Assembly: GCF_000802205.1 (NCBI RefSeq)
Contig: NZ_CP012850.1
Location: 992,001-1,056,000, forward strand
Direction: 5' to 3'
Origin: Candidatus Nitrosocosmicus oleophilus
GTDB lineage: Archaea > Thermoproteota > Nitrososphaeria > Nitrososphaerales > Nitrososphaeraceae
Length of the DNA stretch: 64,000 nucleotides
Made by a program: the position numbers and the translations under genes. The notes under the pieces are model-generated. The model worked only from the letters and a program-made list of their open reading frames with translations. It was not told the origin of the DNA and made no database searches. Positions 1-9,340 of this stretch are shown here, piece by piece. Numbering within the stretch: the first letter of the stretch is position 1; every line of letters begins with the position of its first letter.

Positions 1-59
1 ATGCTACCCGCAATATTTCTACAGAGTGGAGGGAATATGGGATGGATGTTATGATCTAG
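1..59 (+). other. Window edge, possible 3' tail of an upstream gene
   Basis: The third frame is open from the first base to a TAG at 57-59 and reads ATRNISTEWREYGMDVMI. It could be the end of a gene lying mainly outside the window, but all three forward frames are open here for a short way, so the assignment is weak. Confidence 0.2.
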
Positions 60-320
60 GTAATTTCTATATAAAATGCAATTATATTTAGAACTTGCCA
101 AATATGCAAAATATCAGTTGATGTGGTGTTTTCATCGCATATTGCATGTAAATTAAACTTAAAACATCATTGTCTTTTAATGCATTTATATGAATAATTA
201 TCTTTCTAAAAAGATATCAAATTTTATACCAACAGTATCGTCTAATAAATAATAAATAATAGATGTGAAATAATATTAGAAATAAATTACGTTTTATAAA
301 TAGGAACATATGACCGCATA

Positions 321-366
321 AGACTTCGGTGGCTTTCAATCCCTGAGAAATAAGGAAACCGTTAAG
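321..366 (+). repeat. Type A palindromic repeat, divergent copy
   Basis: Degenerate match to the type A consensus (GGTGGGCTTCGAATCC, CATGAGG, GGGAACTGTTAA) seen well preserved at 42519 and 63308. The rest of the gap 60-560 is AT-rich, and I see no gene in it. Confidence 0.5.
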
Positions 367-560
367 TTACCAACCCTTTTGAGAAAACAATTTGATTCAG
401 ACTTTGTTCTATTATTTTATTATGTAGCCAGATGTTTGATTATAGAATTAATGGCATATTGCACCATCTTACCAAAGAAATTGATCTTCAAAAATGCTTG
501 ATTGATGGGCATGTTGCGATGTGAAATATACATTAATACCTTAAAACTATATAAAATATA

Positions 561-1559
561 GTGCAACAAACTATCTTCTATTTTAATCAAAAAGAAATGA
601 TAGAAGAGAAAAATGATTTGAATGTAGATCTAAAAACCAACCATAATCTTTGGATCGACATAACAGATCCTACAGATGAAGATATTAGAGATTTAGAAAA
701 GAAGTTTTCACTAAACAAAAAAGCATTAGATCGAGTTATACAAAAATCAAAAAAACCAGTTGTAAAAGAAACAGAGCATGATAGTAAGTTCACTATTCTA
801 CTAGACCTCAAATTTAATAATTTACAACATCTTGAATCTTCTCCACTATACTTTTTTGTAGGAGATAAATGGCTGATCACAATTCATTCAAATAAAATAG
901 ATTTGGTAACTAAAGTAAAAACGATTCTCGCAGATAGAAAAACAATTTTGGAATCTTCAATCGATGCCCTTTATTACAGTATAATTTCCTATATCATAGA
1001 GGACTATGAAGAGCTTTTGACCGCAATCGAGCTCAAAGTATTTGACATAGAAAAAGACGCACAATATAGACCATCCAAACGAGTACTCACTTATTTGGAT
1101 ACATTGTCTCGGCAGGTTATCATACTTAGACGATATTTTTGGGATGCTAGAAATATAATCAACTATCATACCACTATGGAAAAAGACAAAGATGACATAA
1201 AATATATTCAAATCGTGTTCAATAATGTTAATCAGCTCATAGAAATGATTCAATCTTATCAGGATACAATAAATTCTACAAGAGAACTATTCGCTAGTAG
1301 TATATCTTTGCAGATAAACGAAACAATGCGAGTGTTGACTATCTTTTCTGCCATCGTATTACCTCTTTCACTTTTGATAGGTGTATTAGGCTTACAGGGA
1401 TTTGATTTAAACAACCTAGCCACAATACCAAAATATCTTGGCTTTTTGGTAATAGTTATGCTAGCCATAACTGTAGTATCGTTACTGGTATTTTGGAAAA
1501 AAAAATGGATATTTTCATACGATAAAGAAATCAAAACAAATCAAGATAATAAAAGGTAA
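561..1559 (+). CDS. CorA-like divalent cation transporter (2-TM-GxN superfamily)
   Basis: Inner-membrane transporter of the CorA magnesium/cobalt superfamily. A soluble N-terminal half (about residues 1-240) with long helices is followed by two C-terminal membrane helices at about 258-277 and 293-311 and a short basic tail, the normal CorA layout; 332 residues is within the usual length. The signature GMN at the end of the first membrane helix is not present: the loop reads GVLGLQGFD at 274-282. CorA pores need this loop for ion selection, so the substrate may differ from Mg2+. The start is a GTG at 561; an in-frame ATG lies at 597. The lipid kinase follows on the same strand after 64 bases, so the two may be co-transcribed. 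Confidence 0.8.
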   Translation: MQQTIFYFNQKEMIEEKNDLNVDLKTNHNLWIDITDPTDEDIRDLEKKFSLNKKALDRVIQKSKKPVVKETEHDSKFTILLDLKFNNLQHLESSPLYFFVGDKWLITIHSNKIDLVTKVKTILADRKTILESSIDALYYSIISYIIEDYEELLTAIELKVFDIEKDAQYRPSKRVLTYLDTLSRQVIILRRYFWDARNIINYHTTMEKDKDDIKYIQIVFNNVNQLIEMIQSYQDTINSTRELFASSISLQINETMRVLTIFSAIVLPLSLLIGVLGLQGFDLNNLATIPKYLGFLVIVMLAITVVSLLVFWKKKWIFSYDKEIKTNQDNKR

Positions 1560-1623
1560 AACAAAATATTCACAACAATTGTGAGTAACAGCACCGACAC
1601 ATTAATCAATACGGACATATACC

Positions 1624-2682
1624 ATGAAGAATATAGTAATGACCAAAAAGTCCATAGTCATAGTAAATCCAAATTCAAGTGGAGGTCAAACGGGAAAAAA
1701 TTGGGATTCCTTGCATGCTGTTTTAAAAAAATATTTCGGAGAAGACATCGAATACATATTTACAAAGAAAGCCGATGATGGAACCATTCTAACACGAGAA
1801 TATCTTGAAAAAGGTTATAACAATATAATTCCAATCGGAGGAGATGGGATGATAAATGAAGTTGCTAATGGATTTTTCAAAATAAGGATCGATAAAGGCT
1901 TTAACTTAGAGAACATCAAAGATAACAAGAATTCGTCCAAATTTGTTCATCTGGATGTTACTAATTCAGAAGCAATATTAACAGTTCTTCCTGGTGGAAC
2001 TAGAAATATTTTGGTAAAGTCGTTGGGATTGCCCTCAGAAATTGAAGAATGCTGTAAGACTGTGACTTCTACGGATAACTTCAAGAAAATCGACGTTATC
2101 ACAGCAGTTATCCACAATAGGAACGATGATAAAGATAAAGATTACGTTAGTCGTATTATTTTAAATGCAGCTGAAATAGGAGTTAGTGCGGAAATAATAA
2201 ATAGGTCTAAAATGGTTAGAGACAGAATCAGCAGTCGTCTGCTATCCACCATTACAGGAGTACTTGCAACATTACCAACCTATCAAAGCAATGTTTGTGA
2301 ATTGATTGAATACTTTAACGATACCGGTAATACAAATATCAAAACGCTTTTGACCAAGATGACGATGGCAATGGTATCAAACGGTAGTATTATGGGAGGA
2401 GGTTTTAATGCAGCAACAAGAGCTGAAATGAATGATGGATTGCTAGATACCGTTATAGTAAAAAATTCAGGTGGTTTCAAAATACTAGAAAAACTTGTGG
2501 ATATAAAAAGGGGTGAAGATTCTATTACCAATCAAGACGAGATCTATTATGGTCAATCACAGGCTATAGCATTGTTATCTGACCTTGAAAATAACATTAC
2601 AGTATCTGTAGATGGAGAGCCAATTGGTATTTTACCATCTTATTTCAAAGTTTTTCCATTGAGCATAAACATTAAGGAATAG
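1624..2682 (+). CDS. Diacylglycerol kinase family (YegS/LCB5-like) lipid kinase
   Basis: Predicted ATP-dependent kinase acting on a lipid hydroxyl group. The N-terminal catalytic domain shows IVIVNPNSSGG at 11-21 and the glycine-rich loop IGGDGMINEV at 71-80 (GGDGxxNEV is the family signature). A second conserved block LPGGTRNILVKSLGLP follows, with the C-terminal beta-sandwich carrying NGSIMGGGFN. The length of 352 residues fits YegS-type enzymes. In archaea the substrate is unknown; an ether-lipid precursor is an inference. It starts at ATG 1624, 64 bases after the CorA-like gene and in the same direction. Confidence 0.85.
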   Translation: MKNIVMTKKSIVIVNPNSSGGQTGKNWDSLHAVLKKYFGEDIEYIFTKKADDGTILTREYLEKGYNNIIPIGGDGMINEVANGFFKIRIDKGFNLENIKDNKNSSKFVHLDVTNSEAILTVLPGGTRNILVKSLGLPSEIEECCKTVTSTDNFKKIDVITAVIHNRNDDKDKDYVSRIILNAAEIGVSAEIINRSKMVRDRISSRLLSTITGVLATLPTYQSNVCELIEYFNDTGNTNIKTLLTKMTMAMVSNGSIMGGGFNAATRAEMNDGLLDTVIVKNSGGFKILEKLVDIKRGEDSITNQDEIYYGQSQAIALLSDLENNITVSVDGEPIGILPSYFKVFPLSINIKE

Positions 2683-2842
2683 CATTGATAAACTGAAAAA
2701 GCAAATTAGATTATCACCAGATTATGGTAATTTGACCAAATATTCATTTGACAATATTAAAATATTATGTACAGTAAAACTTTGTGGATTTAGATAAAAT
2801 GTAGACTTTGTGGGCTTGAGGGTTTGAACATGCATCAACCCT

Positions 2843-3046
2843 TTATGGAAAATAATAAGATACAATTGATTCTTTCTTAGCTGTAATTGTTTTTTGATTT
2901 GAAATGTCCATGAATCTATTGAAAATTATTAATAAATGCTCTAAAAAGTCTTTTTGCAGTTTTTTAAAACTTGATCTACAACCCATGAAATGAAAAATCC
3001 AGTATTCTTTTTCTAAGGCTGAAAGGACGTTTAAAACCCTTATCAT
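2843..3046 (-). CDS. Small hypothetical protein (uncertain)
   Basis: A 67-residue frame rich in aromatic and basic residues (EKEYWIFHFMGCRSSFKKLQ) with no domain I recognise. It sits alone in the gap between the lipid kinase and the small genes at 3.1-3.5 kb. No clear promoter or conserved motif backs it, so it may be a chance frame. Confidence 0.25.
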   Translation of the reverse strand: MIRVLNVLSALEKEYWIFHFMGCRSSFKKLQKDFLEHLLIIFNRFMDISNQKTITAKKESIVSYYFP

Positions 3047-3139
3047 TGAAACATAACCACATCAAATTCCCAGTTATTCGCGTCACTAATGACTAATCTC
3101 GTAACATTGTTAATTTATAAAATAAAGTCTTTTGTTGGA

Positions 3140-3292
3140 TTAATTCTCTAGAGAATGCTTGTTATTCGCAAATTTCCTTGCCTTTTCTATGATACTATGA
3201 TAATTTATCATTTGCTGAGCAGCCAAGCAAATTATAAAAGATATCGTAAAAATCACAGCCAAAAGAAAAGACAGGTAACCCAAGAAGTTCAT
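3140..3292 (-). CDS. Small single-span membrane protein, 50 aa
   Basis: Short frame starting ATG at 3292: residues 5-26 form one hydrophobic helix (GYLSFLLAVIFTISFIICLA) followed by a polar, basic tail (EKARKFANNKH). It lies 40 bases downstream of the acidic/basic small protein at 3333-3554 on the same strand, so the two could be one unit. Nothing is known of its function; the membrane helix and the close spacing are the only support. Confidence 0.4.
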   Translation of the reverse strand: MNFLGYLSFLLAVIFTISFIICLAAQQMINYHSIIEKARKFANNKHSLEN

Positions 3293-3332
3293 TAAATCTC
3301 AACTATATCCTTTTATTTTTCTTATTTTCAGA

Positions 3333-3554
3333 TTATTTTGTTTTTTCTTTATTATATTCAGATCCGAGGTCTTTGTCGGTATCCTTGACCTTGTTGATAA
3401 CAGCTTTTGTTCCTGCCTTTACTTTATCTACTGCTTCGTCAAGAACACTCTCAGACTCATCTTGAGGTCTTCCATTTTCATTATATTCGCTTGTTATGTT
3501 AACAAGATTTTCCCCACGGTTTTCGGTCTTTTTATTATTTTGATTTTTAGACAT
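3333..3554 (-). CDS. Small highly charged hypothetical protein
   Basis: A 73-residue, almost wholly hydrophilic protein rich in Lys, Glu, Asp and Asn. The centre (about residues 38-60, VLDEAVDKVKAGTKAVINKV) can form an amphipathic helix like those of CsbD-, LEA- or phasin-type stress proteins, but no family can be named. Strong charge bias and lack of competing frames suggest it is real. A possible membrane peptide follows 40 bases downstream. Confidence 0.5.
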   Translation of the reverse strand: MSKNQNNKKTENRGENLVNITSEYNENGRPQDESESVLDEAVDKVKAGTKAVINKVKDTDKDLGSEYNKEKTK

Positions 3555-4071
3555 TTCAATCTAGATTGTATAGCATTGCATAAATAGACAATAGAATAGT
3601 TGCAACATATTTTCTAGCGAATAAATCATTTAGATGGTAAAAATCAAATCTTGATTCTAATAATAGACAATGTTGGTAGAGATGGTTTTGTAGTTCTGCT
3701 ACTAGTGCTACCAGATCAATTTTCTAGATTCTTATTTCATGTATCTCTTTTCCAATTGGAAAAATTTTGTTTAGATCATATCTGGATATTTTAGCTGAGA
3801 CATATAGTAAAGGGCTATTTCTCTCTAAAACATATTTGTCAGAATTGGGTACCTTACATCATTAACAAAGCAATAAAAGAAATAATATTGAGCCGCAAAG
3901 TGCTTTTTGATCCGATCAATTTGGGTTCGAATTTTCATTGTTTCTTTCTTATATTTTGGTAATTGATAAAACATACTAACATATTTGAACCTTGTTTCTT
4001 GCTATCAGAAATATATGATCTTATTATAGTTTGATAGTTCATAGTCAATGTAAGGTGAGTAATTTTTTTAG
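3555..4071. other. Intergenic, no gene seen
   Basis: About 500 AT-rich bases between divergent genes. I see no repeat of the A-E family and no convincing small gene; promoters for both flanking genes must lie here. Confidence 0.5.
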
Positions 4072-4530
4072 ATGATGACTAAAAACAAGTACGTGGTCCC
4101 TATACCCATGGAGATGTTACAAAGAATAGATAGATCATCTTCTCCTGCTCATATTGGTAAGCTACGAAATGCTGTGGATTTTGTTACCCCTATAGGTACA
4201 CCTGTTCTTGCCGCAGCGGAAGGCATAGTAACTCAAATCAACGATGATTTTTATGTTGGGGGACCTGATGCTTCTTATTGGTTTTTCACTAATTTTATTA
4301 CTATTAGACATTCAAATGGAGAATTTTCTAGATATGACCACCTTGATTACCAGAGCTCCAAGGTCAAATTAAATCAAAAGGTTCTTGCCGGCGACGAGAT
4401 ATCCAAAGTTGGAATGACCGGGTATACCTATATTCCACATCTACACTTTCAAGTATATGTGTACACGGGATATAATATTTGGACTGATTTTGAAACAATA
4501 GAGATTAAAGATTTTAAAAATATATTATAA
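4072..4530 (+). CDS. M23 (LytM) peptidase-like protein with altered first zinc site
   Basis: A 152-residue single-domain protein of the M23 metallopeptidase fold. Recognisable blocks are AVDFVTPIGTPVLAAAEGIV (about 37-56), the strand ITIRHSNGEFSRYDHLD, GDEISKVGMTGYT and the HLHFQV motif (HxH) near 123-128. Active enzymes use HxxxD in the first block; here the aligned segment is LRNAVDF, so the first His ligand is missing although the Asp is kept. It may be a weakened or non-peptidase member. There is no signal peptide, unusual for cell-wall enzymes and consistent with an archaeon lacking murein. Start ATG 4072 or 4075. Confidence 0.75.
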   Translation: MMTKNKYVVPIPMEMLQRIDRSSSPAHIGKLRNAVDFVTPIGTPVLAAAEGIVTQINDDFYVGGPDASYWFFTNFITIRHSNGEFSRYDHLDYQSSKVKLNQKVLAGDEISKVGMTGYTYIPHLHFQVYVYTGYNIWTDFETIEIKDFKNIL

Positions 4531-4560
4531 TCATTTCTTGATAAACTAGGAAATTCATCT

Positions 4561-4590
4561 TGTAGCCGCCGCCGATCGGACCCGAGCGTT
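4561..4590. other. GC-rich island in intergenic DNA
   Basis: A short GC-rich stretch containing the palindrome CCGATCGG, followed by TTATATTGG. It stands out against about 30% GC around it and vaguely resembles the type E repeat core (GCCG, TCGGA, TTATATTG). Role unknown. Confidence 0.3.
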
Positions 4591-4788
4591 ATATTGGAAT
4601 TTTTTCTTTCTATTAATTATTATATAAAAATAAATTCCTTTTTTATGATGAGGTGTCGAGTCAAATACTCAGAAAAGGATCGAATTATACATTATGTAAA
4701 AAAATATTATATTGCGATTTCTTGAAATTTTTGTTAGGATTATTTCCCGCTAACGAAATGTGGAATGGAACTCCAAATTTTTACATTT

Positions 4789-5397
4789 TTAAGCTATTCC
4801 TGCTTCCTCTTTTTTTAATGGGGTTTCTTCCTCATTTTCTTCTGTCAAAAGTTTTGAAGATTTTTCGTTTTTATTCATAGTAGACTTCAAAGTATTTTCA
4901 AGCGGAATCTGTTCCTCGGATATGGTAGAGTCAATAATCTTATTTTCTACATCTGTTTCTTTATTTAAAACCGCAGCTTCCTTTACCACTTTCTTTTCTA
5001 TTTCCAAGTCTGCTTCCTCTGTTGTAGGTTGAATAAGCTCATCCCTAAGCGTATCATCAACTGCCTCATCGATTATTCCTTCAATTTTCGTTGAATCCGC
5101 CGTAGTGGTGACTATATCAAGTTTAGTATCAGAACCTGTCCCAACCTCTACTGGTCTTGGTTCAAAAAGTTTCTTATATTTTTCAATTGCTTCAATCTCA
5201 GATATGTTAAATTTAAGAACCATTCCATCATAACTATCTACTGCACTTTGTGGAAAACTAAATAATTCTTTATTTACTATACCACGTTGAGTCAAAACCA
5301 GACCATTAGAAACTTCTTGAACTTCGCCAAAATCAGCATCATTTAATCCTCTTGCCTCTTTTTTTATCACATCTACCCAATCAATATTTAAGCTCAT
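4789..5397 (-). CDS. PRC-barrel-like protein with long acidic tail
   Basis: Residues 1-75 (INTERPRETED as a small beta-barrel: DADFGEVQEVSNGLVLTQRG, then FSFPQSAVDSYDGMVLKFNI) resemble PRC-barrel/DUF2171-type modules that bind RNA, proteins or serve as stress-linked scaffolds. Residues 76-202 are low-complexity, Glu/Thr-rich and probably disordered. No signal peptide. The gene is alone on the minus strand and divergent from the secreted protein at 5599. The barrel assignment is from pattern only. Confidence 0.6.
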   Translation of the reverse strand: MSLNIDWVDVIKKEARGLNDADFGEVQEVSNGLVLTQRGIVNKELFSFPQSAVDSYDGMVLKFNISEIEAIEKYKKLFEPRPVEVGTGSDTKLDIVTTTADSTKIEGIIDEAVDDTLRDELIQPTTEEADLEIEKKVVKEAAVLNKETDVENKIIDSTISEEQIPLENTLKSTMNKNEKSSKLLTEENEEETPLKKEEAGIA

Positions 5398-5569
5398 GAT
5401 ATTATTGATTAAACATATTATAAATATGACAACAACTACGATTGTGTTAATTAATTGTTCATAGCATATTTATGATTAGCAAATTTTCTCATTTTTTCTA
5501 AAATACTCAAAATGAATGAGTCCCTAGTATTTAGAAACCCTCCTCTGTTGCATAAAGCTGTTAAATCCT

Positions 5570-5579
5570 TTTATATATA
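5570..5579 (+). promoter_or_regulatory. TATA box for gene at 5599
   Basis: TTTATATATA, centred about 25 bases before the ATG at 5599. This spacing would place the transcript start at or next to the start codon (leaderless mRNA), as is common in thaumarchaea. Confidence 0.55.
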
Positions 5580-5598
5580 GCGTGATAGCACCAAAGTA

Positions 5599-6120
5599 AT
5601 GGTAAATAGTTTCAACTCAAAAATATTGTGGTTATCAACATTTGTTTTAGGTATTTTTTTGTTAATAGGAGATAATTCTAATGCTCTAGCGGTTGCTAAT
5701 CATCCTATTTCACTTAATACATTAAATGGGTATGTTGATGGAGTAATGGTTTCCTATATAGTAACAGATACCTCCGATAATAAAACTGCTGTTTCCATTA
5801 CTGAGAGTCAAGGGCATCAAATAAATTTCGCTCCATTATTAGCGTCAGTACCAAATCAATTCCTTCAGCAAGGGTATGACTTTCTTAATGGGATAAAAGG
5901 AGAAGGGCCATTTGGATTTCAGCTTCCTGTTGGAACAGCACTACCAGGAGATAATGACTATAGCCCTTTAATTCATCTAAACTTTGTAAATTGGACAGAT
6001 CCGGGTCAAGCAAAGATCTTGAAATCAACCGAAGAAATTGTTCAAGCGGAGCAAAGTGGTAAAGTTCGGATAGCTCCATCAGGTATAATCATAAATAATC
6101 CTGCTGTGTGGCCTGAATAA
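5599..6120 (+). CDS. Secreted DUF7482-like protein
   Basis: A 173-residue exported protein: residues 8-31 are a hydrophobic signal segment (LWLSTFVLGIFLLIG) ending near ALAVANH. The mature part has NGYVDGVMVSYIVTD, a central helix region, SPLIHLNFVNWTDPGQAKIL and a closing KVRIAPSGIIINNPAVWPE. The last block, with its GIIINNP, is typical of an archaeal extracellular domain family of unknown function (DUF7482 type). TATA box 25 bases upstream supports the ATG. No neighbour hints at a role. Confidence 0.65.
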   Translation: MVNSFNSKILWLSTFVLGIFLLIGDNSNALAVANHPISLNTLNGYVDGVMVSYIVTDTSDNKTAVSITESQGHQINFAPLLASVPNQFLQQGYDFLNGIKGEGPFGFQLPVGTALPGDNDYSPLIHLNFVNWTDPGQAKILKSTEEIVQAEQSGKVRIAPSGIIINNPAVWPE

Positions 6121-6155
6121 CTTTGTCTATAGTTGTTTGAACCCATATGATATTG

Positions 6156-6200
6156 TGTCTGGCTGACTTCGAATCTATGAGGTAAATGAGATCTGTTAAT
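6156..6200 (+). repeat. Type A palindromic repeat, divergent copy
   Basis: GGCTGACTTCGAATC, TATGAGGTAAATG, ATCTGTTAAT match the A tail. It is preceded at 6134-6149 by TTTGAACCCATATGAT, a module also found before the repeats at 27462 and 53012. Confidence 0.75.
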
Positions 6201-6428
6201 TTGGAAAATATTAGCAAAGATGAGGTGGAATCGCTTCTCGAGAATGAGAATTATTTTACCTATCACTTTATGGTCTTTTTAGGTCGACATTTTTCTTAAA
6301 TTATGTAATTTCATCTATTCAAAACCTAAAATCAATGTTCCTTAGTGATCCGATTTGATACGGTGAATGTAAGGATTAGACTGGAGTCCTAAAAAATTAT
6401 TGAGGCAACATATCAATGATTTTATTGA

Positions 6429-7511
6429 CTAATCAAATCGAACTAGAGCCCTGCCCATGGTATCTCCTTTAAAAAGACTAACAAAGGCCTTTGGCGCATT
6501 TTCCAATCCTTCGACAATATATTCTTTAAGTTTTATCCTATCTTCACTAATCCATTTAGACATATTTGAATTAAATTCGCTCAAAATATCAAAATGATCG
6601 CTCCAAATAAAACCTTGAAGTTTAAGCCTATGTGAGACAGCCAAAGAAAGATTAGATGGTTCTAAAGATGGTGATTTGTTAATATGTTGATCTAGGTTAC
6701 CAGATGATATCTTGAGATCATCATTGTATTGAGATGTTGTTCCACACAGAGCAATTCTTCCAAAAGTATTCATGTTGTTAATGGCTGCCTCTAGGTGTTT
6801 ACCTCCAACATTATCAAAATATAGATCGATCCCGTTTGGACACACTCTACTTAATTTCTCAGAGATGTTATCCAACCCTATTTTTCGATAGTTAAAAGCA
6901 TAGTCTACTCCAAGTTCATCAACTAACCACCTTGCTTTCTCATCACTACCGCAGCTGCCTACGACTTGACAACCCTTTATTTTGGCAAGCTGACACACAA
7001 CAGAGCCCACTCCTCCTGCAGCTGATGATACAAACACAGTATCTTGTTTTTCTCTTAAATTGCAGATTTTAAAAAGACCAACATATGCTGTGATGCCTGT
7101 GATTCCAAGTAAACCTAGAAAGGATCTTAATGGCCCTAATGTAGAATTGACTTTTGATATGGATTTTTCTTCACTTTGAGTTTCTTTGCCTATCCAATAT
7201 TTCCTCCAACCAAAATTGGCTTTAACGTAGTCACCTACTTTAAACTTGGAACTTTTCGATTCAATTACTTTTCCAATGCATCCACCCTCAAGAGATTTGT
7301 TTAGCTCAAAAGGAGGTGCATGTTTAGTTCCTTTGGTCATATAGATGCGTAAAAATGGATCTACGGACATCCAAATAATTCGAACCAAAAAATCACCCTC
7401 CTCTTTGAGATCTGGAACTTCCATATTTACTAATTCAAAGTCTTCCACTTTTACCGATCCCACTGGATGCTTCTTTAGATGAATCTCATGACCTGTTCTT
7501 TTATTTTTCAA
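6429..7511 (-). CDS. NADPH-dependent MDR oxidoreductase (CurA/PTGR type)
   Basis: Zinc-free medium-chain reductase that reduces activated C=C bonds of enones with NADPH. It has the GroES-like N-terminal half with the family landmark WMSVDPFLRIYM at about 47-58, a Rossmann half with SSAAGGVGSVVCQLAKIKG (about 162-180), and FDNVGGKHLEAAI. No catalytic zinc Cys/His set is present. The length of 360 residues matches CurA and leukotriene B4 dehydrogenase-like enzymes (about 330-345). Start is a TTG at 7511. It stands alone; the role is probably detoxification of reactive carbonyls. Confidence 0.88.
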   Translation of the reverse strand: MKNKRTGHEIHLKKHPVGSVKVEDFELVNMEVPDLKEEGDFLVRIIWMSVDPFLRIYMTKGTKHAPPFELNKSLEGGCIGKVIESKSSKFKVGDYVKANFGWRKYWIGKETQSEEKSISKVNSTLGPLRSFLGLLGITGITAYVGLFKICNLREKQDTVFVSSAAGGVGSVVCQLAKIKGCQVVGSCGSDEKARWLVDELGVDYAFNYRKIGLDNISEKLSRVCPNGIDLYFDNVGGKHLEAAINNMNTFGRIALCGTTSQYNDDLKISSGNLDQHINKSPSLEPSNLSLAVSHRLKLQGFIWSDHFDILSEFNSNMSKWISEDRIKLKEYIVEGLENAPKAFVSLFKGDTMGRALVRFD

Positions 7512-7863
7512 TTTACAAACACATAGACGTTAATGATTCAAAAGAACTTTTTTGTTTGGATGAATTGTGTAAATCCAAGCGATCTGATAGTTTGATGAAA
7601 ATCAAATGAATAGTAACATAAGAGAATAGAGATCACTGTCCAACTTAGTTTGGACCTATCTGACGTAATTTAAGTGAGTACAAATAACAGATTTGGAATA
7701 CTCAATGGATTATCTACGAAAAGATCCTTAATCTATCTCTCGGTTGGACAAAATATATAGATCCTCTTCTTGAGGAACTGTCATGACGGTAAATTGACAA
7801 AAATGATTATTGCCTTAGAGCATTTCTTTAACCTATATGTTAATATTTTAATATTAGTTATAA

Positions 7864-7900
7864 ACGGGACCTGGGGATACAGGATGATATCAATCCTTTA
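7864..7900 (+). repeat. Type C palindromic repeat, divergent copy
   Basis: ACGGGACCTGGGG followed by CAGGATGATATCAATCCTT, a C-type hairpin (AGGAT / ATCCT arms). The rest of the 7512-8424 gap has no clear gene; a 61-residue Cys/His-rich frame at 8042-8227 on the minus strand could not be confirmed. Confidence 0.75.
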
Positions 7901-8388
7901 GAATGGGGTCTAATCTGTTTAAAAATTGGGAAATTCTTTATATACTTTCTAATTATGCAAAAGAGATTGTCAACACCTAGGCAAATACTTCTATCTCAAT
8001 CTGACTTACCATCTCAATTAATTTACAATTGTAATTTGAGTCTAATTGTGATGATTGTTCTTGGTATTGGTTTGCAATTCCTTAAGAGTCTTCACTGATT
8101 TCACCATCTTAGATTGCCAACATTTTTTCAATTCACAACTAGTTTGGTGTCTACATACATTGTAAGTGTTGCAAAACCAGGGAATTACTGTCTCACTGAT
8201 AATTTGGTTGTGATGATTGTATAACACTCAAGGATTGGTAACGATATTTCATAAATCTTGTAAATGGTATAGACTCATGCGTATATACACATTATTTTAT
8301 TGCTTAATAATAGGTATTAACATCAAATTTATTTAATAAATTCATGTGTTGTATGATGGACCTTAAATCCTATATGTTCATAGAGAAT

Positions 8389-8399
8389 TAATATATAGA
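8389..8399 (+). promoter_or_regulatory. TATA box for gene at 8425
   Basis: TTAATATATAG, about 26-30 bases before the ATG, the spacing seen at several genes here. Confidence 0.5.
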
Positions 8400-8424
8400 T
8401 GATTATTACTTAGAATTTAAGTAG

Positions 8425-8757
8425 ATGTTATCAAAAAATAAAGAAACTTTTAAGGTGGTAATAATGGTGGGTTTGATGTCTGTTTTAACCTTTGTTCCGT
8501 CAGCAAATCAGATCGGATTTTCCTCTCTTCCTCCTCCGCCATCTACGCAGCAACCTCAATCGCCATGCGTAGTTTTCGGGGACACGACCCTACCAAATCA
8601 GACAGTCATAATACGATCAAACGAATCTAATGAGCTCATCTCCAAGGATAGCTGCCAAAACCTTGTAGATGAATTAGTTGAACAGTTTGGATTCCGGGTT
8701 ATTAATACTTCAGAAGTTTCAGGTTGCGAATGTTTTGAGTGGATATTGAAAAACTAG
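8425..8757 (+). CDS. Small secreted hypothetical protein
   Basis: A 110-residue protein with a signal segment at about 9-30 (FKVVIMVGLMSVLTFVP), a Pro/Ser linker (SSLPPPPSTQQPQSP) and a compact C-terminal part holding four Cys residues (CVVFGD, DSCQNLVDEL, SGCECFEW) that may form disulphides or bind metal. No family recognised. TATA box at 8389-8399 supports the start. Confidence 0.55.
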   Translation: MLSKNKETFKVVIMVGLMSVLTFVPSANQIGFSSLPPPPSTQQPQSPCVVFGDTTLPNQTVIIRSNESNELISKDSCQNLVDELVEQFGFRVINTSEVSGCECFEWILKN

Positions 8758-8999
8758 GTATAGCCCTTCTAAAGTAATAATCTCCAATATTTCTATTTTC
8801 GACAAAATAGATAACTAATTCTTTTGAGTCTTATTTACACCTTTTCTAATTTCTTGAATTTTTCATCAACAAGATATTCTGCAAGTTTTTTCGTCATCAA
8901 ACATATATGTTTCCTCTTTTTCTAATAATTTGGATATTTGAAAAATATATTATTGTTTATTGTACTCTAAAAATATGTTTCTTCGGGAAAAGACAAGAT

Positions 9000-9035
9000 A
9001 GATGAGTTTAGTAATGGATATATTACATGTCGAGT
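9000..9035 (+). repeat. Type B palindromic repeat, headless divergent copy
   Basis: GAGTTTAGTAATGGATATATTACATGTCGAG keeps the B hairpin GTAAT / ATTAC but has lost the GGGCCCGG head. Confidence 0.7.
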
Positions 9036-9310
9036 GCTTGATTTTTTTAATGCTTTCATAATGGGGAACGGATAGATAATACGTGTCAATCATTAAAAAA
9101 GAATTTGTCAATCGACTTTGCATTTGAATACTGATCATTCATATTATTTACCACGAATTGATTGCTTTATTATGAATAGGTATTCATAATGGTCCCCAAA
9201 GACAATGGAATTATTATTATTGTTAAATGCCAAACAAGATCTATTTTGGTTTTTAATCACTGATTTAATTTATACTATGATATAAGGAAATATTCAAAAC
9301 CAATAGCAAA

Positions 9311-9320
9311 TCTTATAAAA
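9311..9320 (+). promoter_or_regulatory. TATA box for gene at 9341
   Basis: CTTATAAAAT about 25 bases before the GTG start; supports leaderless initiation at that GTG. Confidence 0.5.
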
Positions 9321-9340
9321 TAGGTTTAGATCTATAGTGT

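Noticed and set aside
8042-8227. 61-residue Cys/His-rich frame on the minus strand
   Set aside because: No recognisable family, no promoter, low-complexity end; similar GTGATGATTGT words at both ends hint at non-coding sequence.
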